DNA of 10,879 nucleotides from Methanobacterium sp. (GTDB lineage: Archaea > Methanobacteriota > Methanobacteria > Methanobacteriales > Methanobacteriaceae). The notes beneath the pieces are model-generated. The model did not search any database and had not been told where the DNA came from. It saw only the letters and a list, made by a program, of their open reading frames with translations. The position numbers were made by a program, and so were the translations under genes. This document shows, piece after piece, positions 8,301 through 10,879 of the stretch (position 1 is its first letter; each line of letters begins with the position of its first letter). The stretch is taken from NCBI RefSeq assembly GCF_016217785.1, contig NZ_JACRGA010000004.1, positions 1 to 10,879 on the forward strand, written 5' to 3'.

Positions 8301-9774
8301 TAGCTATTGTTAATTGTTTAGTGACATTTACATTTTCAGAGTAGTTTTCTGCATAAGGTCCACTACCAACAAGGATTGTATCCCCATCTAAAGTTTCTGA
8401 ATCATCTATTGCAGATTGAATGTTGACGTATGTTTTGTTGGTTCTGGTATTGGTCACCGGGGTAATGGTAATGAAATCAGTTTTAATTTCACTAGCACTG
8501 TCATAAGGTCCAGATACAGTGAGTTTTACGGTGTATATGCCGGGGTTGTTGTAAGTGTAGGTGGGGTTCTGTTCAGTACTGTCAATAGTTCCGTCATTGT
8601 CGAAATCCCAAGCCCAACTATTTATATTTCCAGTGGATGCGTCAGTGAACTGTACAGTGAGGGGTGTTTTACCGTTTGTAGGAGTAGCTGTGAACTTTGC
8701 AATAGGCGGGATGTAATTAATATAATAACCGCTTGAACTTGGATTATTTGTCCAGCTAATTCCTTGTGCTTGATTTGATCCAGCGCACCATGCATATGCG
8801 TTAAATGCTGTAATTACGCTCATACCTGTGATATTATATTCAATCTTTACATTGCCACTGTTTATTAAGTTAGAATTTGATACAGTTCCAACATAAAGAT
8901 CAATAAACATCAAGTATTCAGCAGTAGATGGATCATTGATATTTTGGCCAGTATAAAGTGGCAGAGACCAAACACCAAGTGTTCCTGGACCTGGTTTTGC
9001 TGTTTGTGGTCCGTACTGGAAGTCAACTTTGGTAAAGGACTGATTCACTGCATTAGTTACATATTGATAACTAGTAGGTGAGGAACCTGTAGCTGTCCAA
9101 TTGTAACCACTTGAAGTGATATGAATCGCAAAATTATCCGAAATTGGTCCTTTTACCGATACCAATAGAATAATATTATCATTGTATCCTCGACCACCAG
9201 TGTCAGTGATGTAAAATACTCCCGAATAGTTAGTATTTGTGGTGTCGATTGCAGTTAACTGTCCATTAAGATTACTTATATCATTAGTGATATGGAGTGC
9301 ATTCATTCCACCACCATCACACTTAATGTAATAAGTGCCATTTGGGCCCCCATACATTGTGGTATCTGTATTGTATTTGACACCTTCATCATTTGAAACG
9401 TTGATAAATATGTGACGATTGCTTGGAAGCGGGTTAGCAACATTGACATAGTTTAATTTAGTCAAAGTGTTATTGCCTGCTTCATTGCCTGCAGTTAGTT
9501 TAACACTGAAGTTTCCGGGTGTTGTGTATGTATGGACTGGGTTCTGCTGGTTGCTGTCTATAATACCGTCATTTTCGAAGTCCCAAGCCCAAGAAGTGGC
9601 GTCGTTGGTGGATGTATCAGTGAACTGTACGCTCAATGGTGCATTGCCATCGGTCACATTGCTTGTGAAATTGGCAGATGGTAGGTCTGCTGCGCTCACG
9701 GATCCTGTAGCTAAAAAGCAAAAAAGTAAAGCAGAAACCACAAGCAAAATAGATGTTTTCTTACTCTTTATCAT
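1804..9774 (-). CDS. Gene B: giant multidomain surface/adhesin-like protein, 2656 aa
   Basis: Complete gene of roughly 280 kDa. ATG at 9772-9774 follows AGGAGG by five bases and begins a signal peptide (cleavage near GSVSA-A, residue 28-29). Domains by residue: PKD 31-113; DUF3344-like 119-352 (TGGRGYNDNIILLVSVKGP, YLMFIDLYVG); PKD 355-440; beta-helix 441-699 ending in NWWGNN and YDPWIVL; Ig-like 700-796; CHB_HEX_C 797-876; PQQ-like propeller of eight DGTIY units 885-1231; DUF11/CARDB-like 1233-1358; second beta-helix 1359-1616; Ig-like 1617-1710; CHB_HEX_C 1711-1789; second eight-unit propeller 1800-2146; PKD 2147-2228; three CHB_HEX_C 2231-2477; DUF11 2479-2601 (NNGPGDASN); Thr-rich linker; anchor 2634-2652 followed by RKK. 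No catalytic motif is seen, so a binding or structural role on the cell wall is likely. N-glycosylation sequons are abundant. The reading frame is intact. Exact domain borders are approximate. Confidence 0.93.
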   Translation of the reverse strand: MIKSKKTSILLVVSALLFCFLATGSVSAADLPSANFTSNVTDGNAPLSVQFTDTSTNDATSWAWDFENDGIIDSNQQNPVHTYTTPGNFSVKLTAGNEAGNNTLTKLNYVNVANPLPSNRHIFINVSNDEGVKYNTDTTMYGGPNGTYYIKCDGGGMNALHITNDISNLNGQLTAIDTTNTNYSGVFYITDTGGRGYNDNIILLVSVKGPISDNFAIHITSSGYNWTATGSSPTSYQYVTNAVNQSFTKVDFQYGPQTAKPGPGTLGVWSLPLYTGQNINDPSTAEYLMFIDLYVGTVSNSNLINSGNVKIEYNITGMSVITAFNAYAWCAGSNQAQGISWTNNPSSSGYYINYIPPIAKFTATPTNGKTPLTVQFTDASTGNINSWAWDFDNDGTIDSTEQNPTYTYNNPGIYTVKLTVSGPYDSASEIKTDFITITPVTNTRTNKTYVNIQSAIDDSETLDGDTILVGSGPYAENYSENVNVTKQLTIATRGKVAVTALDVNNPVFKISIGGTNSVINGFTITGATNSSGIYIDPFVNATIIGNYITGNLNGIYVGDGNVTIIGNNITGNSNNGVLIKNGNAIIAENNITGNLNGIYIEDSDDTTVSVRNNITENNITDNSNVGIYVGSGSPNIHYNRICNNGLYGLEDTAKGENTSNAIFNWWGNNTPMYVGRTSAPGKSDIYDAHESSHVTYDPWIVLTVNATSDLLKTGAKSNITADLTHDNNGNVVAGGQIPDSGQIVFAYALGTVSPVNTTLLNNTAKATVTGGSTSGIANITATVDGYTAGIPITMDTIAPIVSADVLGGTYNNTQTVTLTTNDPTSTIYYTINGTKPTTSSTPYTGPITINSTASLKFAALDPASNWSPVNIQNYLIGTTPIADSDWPKFQNDINNTGLSGYIGPQTNNTAWIYTTSSNIRYAAPVIGTDGTIYIGNSARIFYAINPDGTLKWSYTSGGAIYGSAIIGGDGTIYFCEEYAVNALYSNGTRKWQYWQGQSLYGSPTIGSDGTIYVGCAGSKLIAINPDGTLKWTYTTGSSIYYSSPAIGADGTIYIGSRDRYVYAINPDGTLKWKFRTGGEIDSSPVIGSDGTIYIGSYDRTFYAINPDGTLKWDYLTSDQNLNAHAIYGSAAIGADGTIYIGNGGGNLFALNHDGTLKWRYATGGSIQGSPVIDADGTIYFGSNKNVYALNPDGTLKWNYTTGNGIQGSPAIGVNGTLYIGSYDKKLYAFKDPDADLNTSVTVNNPTRNIGDDLNIGFNVTNNGSGTAFRTILTYTLPAWLKYIDVSADMGIVSYNTSNRMITWNIGDFAVTDSATMTILTKVIASGTYTIIPSLTTITSDPNLTAHTGSADVTVSGNVVNTRTGTTYNTIQEAIDDVSTLDGDTINVGIGNYTENVIVNKQLILNALGSATVMALNVNNPVFSITTAGNNSVISGFTITGAINSYGVYIATLVNSTIANNTIIENGLEGIFIDGNSNTTNLNLNTITGNTIRNNERDGIRVLSGSPTINSNNIYSNERDGIRIQSGNPTINSNNIYGNEINGIRVQAGNPIIHFNRIYNNGLYGLHDVSTTPNVTNATYNWWGTNNPTYVMGTSMPGKSDIYDAHTSTHVVYNPWIVLTANSIPDLLKAGANATITAYLTYDSKGNVITGQVPDGIPVNFGSDSGTINPENTTTGGSTTSTLTAGNVSGTTNASVTVDACTVSVPVAVDTIAPTVTNNVPGGTYNSTQNVNLTVDEPSTIYYTTNGTNPTTSSNVFQNPIVINTTTTLRYAAVDHAGNWSPIYLINYVIGPGGLADTPQPEFQNNNNHTGQSDYSGPQTNTTFWNYNTGSGMYGYGSPTIGADGTIYIGNNVGVLFAINPDGTLKWNYTAGGLLRSSPTIGADGTIYFVSGSIIYALYSNGTQKWNYTMGSNTYASPAISADGTIYIGSFDKNLYALNPDGTLKWKYLTEPGVNYNGLGYSTPAIGADGTIYFGSENGKIYAVNPDGTLQWKYKVSIGGYVRSSPSIGTDGTIYFTANNLFAMNPDGTLKWIYDTPLDSRTTSTWSTPAIGTDGTIYFAQSYSVGALNSDGTLKWAYYTNRCMYYTSAAIGADGTIYFGCESNIFAFNPDGTQKWNRTGSTYASTIGSDGALYFGSQDGNLYAIKDPVPVANFTAAPVNGNSPLTVQFNDTSSYAASWAWDFNNDGVVDSTEQNPTHTYSSTGRYAVKLTVTNAAGSVSEIKTDYITVDNVAPVPSANLPSGSYNTDLTVNLTAVDDLDSNPQIYYTLDGSDPTTSSILYTGPININSAGTTTLKFIAVDATGNWSPVYNQTYNIDVTVPTVTANPVGGLFNTTQTITLTTNEPATIYYTTDGSTPTSSSTQYTGPININTTTTLKFMAIDAAGNQGTLQTETYNIDTTAPTIQANPTGGNYNTAQTITLTTNEPATIYYTTDGTTPTITSTQYTTPININTTTTLKFMAIDTFGNQGTVQTETYNIKSDVYVQITPSITNPTVGDKVTYTFKLGNNGPGDASNIVFTYVIPEGVEYAGANVDQGTVNYDPTTRTLTWTIETVPGGTDPYLWLNLNILNAGTFNILPTVTIAGYNPGLTNNIASLLINAAAVTINTPTGPTNTVQAATTTNIQTGTIPMQTTGTPLAGLILAILSIGSGITLSRKK
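2344..2829 (-). repeat. Two tandem 243-bp CHB_HEX_C units in gene B
   Basis: Unit 4 is 2587-2829 and unit 5 is 2344-2586, each exactly 81 codons, sharing NEPATIYYTTDG, STQYT, PININTTTTLKFMAID and QTETYNI. A more diverged unit precedes them (about 2830-3084). The fold is the Ig-like C-terminal domain named after chitobiase; in surface proteins it serves as spacer or binding domain. The two units are close enough in DNA to recombine with each other and with those of genes A and C. Confidence 0.88.
3337..4377 (-). repeat. PQQ-like beta-propeller repeats, second block
   Basis: Residues 1800-2146 hold eight units of about 36-46 aa with the pattern GADGTIYxGS...YALNPDGTLKW. DGTIY or DGALY occurs near residues 1843, 1883, 1922, 1968, 2010, 2053, 2092 and 2129. 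On the plus strand a GGTTCCATCAG-like motif recurs about every 120 bp. Eight units fit a closed eight-bladed propeller of the PQQ_2/BamB type. No quinone or metal ligands are recognisable, so this is likely a binding module. Confidence 0.88.
5095..5292 (-). repeat. Three tandem 66-bp beta-helix coil repeats
   Basis: Residues 1495-1560 are three 22-aa units: ERDGIRVLSGSPTI.., ERDGIRIQSGNPTI.., EINGIRVQAGNPII.., each closing with a SNNIYxN-like turn (FNRIYNN in the last). The first two are almost the same at DNA level, pointing to recent local duplication. Each unit is one turn of the right-handed parallel beta-helix. Confidence 0.85.
6082..7122 (-). repeat. PQQ-like beta-propeller repeats, first block
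   Basis: Residues 885-1231 hold eight units of about 40 aa with DGTIY or NGTLY near residues 929, 969, 1008, 1049, 1089, 1134, 1174 and 1214, and seven NPDGTLKW-type strands. This again fits an eight-bladed PQQ-like propeller. It lies 348 codons of sequence long, nearly the length of the second block. Confidence 0.88.
7855..8133 (-). repeat. Beta-helix coil repeats, first block
   Basis: Residues 548-640 contain four coils beginning ITGN or ITDN: ITGNLNGIYVGDG.., ITGNSNNGVLIKNG.., ITGNLNGIYIEDS.., ITDNSNVGIYVGSG... They are 21 to 28 aa long, the usual NosD/PbH1 type. They are more diverged from each other than the 66-bp units of the second helix. Confidence 0.75.
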
Positions 9775-9869
9775 TTGTTCCTCCTATTTTTTTTAATTAG
9801 AGTTACATGGGTCTTAATTGTTCCATTTAGCTCTATTGCTGCGGAAATAATAAAAAATGGAAATTTCAT
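9771..9869 (-). other. Possible 32-codon leader ORF overlapping the gene B start
   Basis: In the gene B leader an ATG at 9867-9869 opens 32 codons (beginning MKFPFFIISAAIEL) and stops with TGA at 9771-9773, which overlaps the gene B ATG in the arrangement ATGA. That arrangement is typical of translational coupling. Against it: no ribosome-binding site at good spacing (a GGGGG lies 14 bases upstream), no recognised family, and no equivalent before gene A. It could be chance. Confidence 0.25.
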
Positions 9870-9965
9870 TCGTCTTATAGTTGCCCCCTTAAAAAATTAA
9901 GAAAAATATTGAACAACACAATTCATTGTTATTACTTTCCACTAACTAACTTTCATATCGAAGTG
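9775..9965 (-). other. Long leader region of gene B
   Basis: From the TATA box to the ATG there are about 190 bases, against about 64 in front of gene A. If the box is used, the gene B transcript starts near 9940-9945 and carries an untranslated leader of about 170 bases. This stretch is not shared with the other spacer. It holds the possible leader ORF and two very short ones (4 and 9 codons). I recognise no riboswitch. A T-rich stretch near 9890-9898 could instead be a nearer, weaker promoter. Confidence 0.45.
9780..9785 (-). promoter_or_regulatory. Ribosome-binding site of gene B
   Basis: The minus strand reads AGGAGG, then AACAA, then the ATG at 9774. The five-base spacing and the signal peptide that follows fix the start. 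Confidence 0.88.
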
Positions 9966-9984
9966 TATATATAAACGTATCGAA
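9956..9984 (-). promoter_or_regulatory. Direct TTCGATA repeats flanking the gene B TATA box
   Basis: TTCGATA occurs on the minus strand at 9978-9984 and again at 9956-9962, one copy either side of the TATA box and 22 bp apart, about two helix turns. Such a layout fits a dimeric or paired regulator binding over the promoter. The gene A promoter lacks it. Confidence 0.3.
9966..9975 (-). promoter_or_regulatory. Probable TATA box of gene B
   Basis: The minus strand reads TTTATATATA, preceded by CGATACG. It occupies the same place relative to the shared TTGAATGTAAAACAG landmark as the gene A box does. The long distance to the ATG is the main doubt. Confidence 0.6.
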
Positions 9985-10065
9985 TAATTGTGTGATGTTG
10001 AATGTAAAACAGATAATTTCATCTTAAATATGAATTTATAATCCAAATTTAATTAGAATATGGCA

Positions 10066-10092
10066 AAATAAATCTTTAATTAATGTTTATTT
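10066..10092. promoter_or_regulatory. Conserved dyad element in spacer, copy 2
   Basis: Same AAATAAA/TTTATTT inverted repeat as at 1641-1667, with the identical 13-base centre. Flanking spacer bases differ between copies but this element does not. Confidence 0.35.
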
Positions 10093-10179
10093 TAGTTTTA
10101 AATGTATAATTTCCATATAATTCGATAAATTCCTATTTAACATGTATTTATCGCATATCCTTAATTCATTGATTATTCT

Positions 10180-10198
10180 AAAAAAGAAAAAAAAGAAA
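10180..10198 (-). terminator. T-tract terminator of gene C
   Basis: About 14 bases past the gene C stop the transcript strand reads TTTC, eight T, C and six T, an archaeal oligo-T terminator. It matches the gene B terminator in place and make-up. Confidence 0.65.
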
Positions 10199-10212
10199 GG
10201 GGGGATGAGGTT

Positions 10213-10737
10213 TTATTTTTTCCGGCTTAGGGTTATTCCGCTTCCAATACATAGGATACCGAGGATTAGTCCGGCTAATGGTGCTCCGGTTGTTTGCATG
10301 GGTACTGTTCCTGTTTGGATGCTGGTTGTGGTTGCTGCGTTGACTGTACTTGTTTTTGGTGATGCGGTTACTTGTAGGGTTCCGATGTTGTTGATTAGTC
10401 CGGGATTGTATCCATCTACAGTGACTGTTGGCAGTATGTTGATTGTACCTTCGCTTAGTATGTTGAGGTTGAGCCATATGTATGGGTCTGCGCCTGCTGT
10501 TACGTTTCCTACTTTCCAGGTTAGTGTTCTTGTTGTTGGGTCGTAGTTTACTGTCCCTTGGTCTACGTTTGCGCCTGTGTATTCTACTCCTTCGGGTAGT
10601 ACGTAGGTGAATACCACGTTACTTGCATCTCCGGGTCCGTTGTTTCCTAGTTTGAATGTGTAGGTTACTTTGTCACCAACTGTGGGGTTGGTGATGGATG
10701 GAGTGATTTGTACGTAGACATCGGATTTGATGTTGTA
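10213..10737 (-). repeat. 3' cassette, gene C copy
   Basis: Counterpart of 1804-2352. Differences gather in the Thr-rich linker, where gene B has several extra codons, and in the strand after LTW. The 5' part of the DUF11 segment is almost unchanged. Confidence 0.9.
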
Positions 10738-10879
10738 CGTTTCGGTTTGCACGGTGCCCTGGTTTCCGGCTGCATCGATTGCCATGAATTTTAGGGTGGT
10801 TGTGGTGTTGATGTTGATTGGTCCGGTGTATTGTGTGCTGGTGGTGGTTGGTGTTGTTCCGTCGGTGGTGTAGTAAATA
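10213..10879 (-). CDS. Gene C: surface protein, 3' part only (CHB_HEX_C, DUF11, membrane anchor)
   Basis: Partial gene entering from the right edge; 221 complete codons are visible, ending in TAA at 10213-10215. The frame is open to the edge, so the internal ATG at 10785 (within LKFMAID) is not the start. Visible residues 1-50 are the end of a CHB_HEX_C unit (IYYTTDGTTP, LKFMAID, TETYNI). About 51-172 are a DUF11 domain (SDVYVQITPS, NNGPGDASN, LPEGVEY). Then come a Thr-rich linker, PMQTTGAPL, a hydrophobic anchor (LAGLILGILCIGSG) and a terminal SRKK. The protein is close to the gene B C-terminus throughout. It is surely exported and anchored at the cell surface; its N-terminal domains lie outside the window. 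Confidence 0.9.
   Translation of the reverse strand, partial: IYYTTDGTTPTTTSTQYTGPININTTTTLKFMAIDAAGNQGTVQTETYNIKSDVYVQITPSITNPTVGDKVTYTFKLGNNGPGDASNVVFTYVLPEGVEYTGANVDQGTVNYDPTTRTLTWKVGNVTAGADPYIWLNLNILSEGTINILPTVTVDGYNPGLINNIGTLQVTASPKTSTVNAATTTSIQTGTVPMQTTGAPLAGLILGILCIGSGITLSRKK
10729..10879 (-). repeat. Partial CHB_HEX_C unit of gene C
   Basis: Positions 10760-10840 are identical over 81 bp to gene B unit 4 (2618-2698). Positions 10826-10879 match gene B unit 5 (2441-2494) with one difference, while unit 4 differs there at several sites. The unit therefore looks like a hybrid of the two gene B units. Confidence 0.85.

Larger units (their letters stand above)
6082..8454 (-). repeat. Internal module duplication of gene B, copy 1
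   Basis: Residues 441-1231: beta-helix (NTRTNKTYVNIQSAIDD onward), Ig-like (YDPWIVLTVNAT), CHB_HEX_C (DTIAPIVSADVLGGTY) and propeller ending YAFKDP. It pairs with 3337-5700. A DUF11-like domain (5701-6078) separates the copies. Confidence 0.88.
9966..10212 (-). repeat. Intergenic spacer repeat, copy 2 (between genes C and B)
   Basis: Aligns with 1545-1803 from the TATA box to the stop codon of the upstream gene. It includes the 36-bp identical block at 10063-10098. No gene or structured RNA is seen. Together with the shared 3' cassette it makes one continuous repeated unit of at least 900 bp running from the CHB_HEX units through the promoter of the next gene. Confidence 0.85.

Noticed and set aside
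9775..10212. RNA gene or insertion sequence in the larger spacer
   Set aside because: No tRNA-like fold, no GC-rich island typical of structured RNA in an A/T-rich genome, and no terminal inverted repeats or transposase fragment.
10213..10785. A separate 190-codon gene starting at the ATG at 10785
   Set aside because: That ATG is the Met of the conserved LKFMAID strand inside a CHB_HEX unit; the frame stays open to the window edge, and no ribosome-binding site or signal peptide precedes it.

Overview
The window reads as chromosomal DNA of a pseudomurein-type methanogenic archaeon, most likely Methanobacterium or a close relative. This is inferred, not proven. The reasons are giant secreted Thr/Asn-rich proteins built from PKD, parallel beta-helix, PQQ-like propeller, chitobiase C-terminal-like (CHB_HEX_C) and DUF11 modules; the C-terminal pattern QTTGxPL-hydrophobic-RKK; archaeal TATA boxes of the TTTATATA type; strong GGAGG ribosome-binding sites; and T-tract terminators. 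No housekeeping gene is present to confirm the taxon.

All supported genes lie on the minus strand, as a tandem array of three related surface proteins. From right to left (5' to 3' in transcription): gene C (10213-10879, only its 3' end), a 438-bp spacer (9775-10212), gene B (1804-9774, complete, 2656 aa), a 322-bp spacer (1482-1803), and gene A (1-1481, only its 5' end, 493 complete codons). Each spacer holds the terminator of the upstream gene and the promoter and ribosome-binding site of the downstream gene, so the genes look like separate transcription units and not one operon.

Gene B order: signal peptide, PKD, a DUF3344-like N-terminal domain, PKD, [beta-helix, Ig-like, CHB_HEX, eight-unit PQQ-like propeller], DUF11, the same four-domain block again, PKD, three CHB_HEX, DUF11, Thr-rich linker, membrane anchor. 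Gene A begins with the same DUF3344-like domain without the leading PKD, then PKD and CHB_HEX. Gene C ends with the same CHB_HEX-DUF11-anchor cassette as gene B.

The most interesting signal is at DNA level. The 3' cassettes and CHB_HEX units of the three genes share long identical tracts (81 bp between B and C, 50 bp in all three) arranged as a patchwork. They differ in base and codon composition from the rest of the genes. The two spacers are also copies of each other, with a 36-bp identical core. Together this suggests duplication with continuing gene conversion between neighbouring surface-protein genes, perhaps a means of varying or homogenising the cell surface. That functional reading is inference. 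No RNA gene, CRISPR array, insertion sequence or plus-strand gene is supported.
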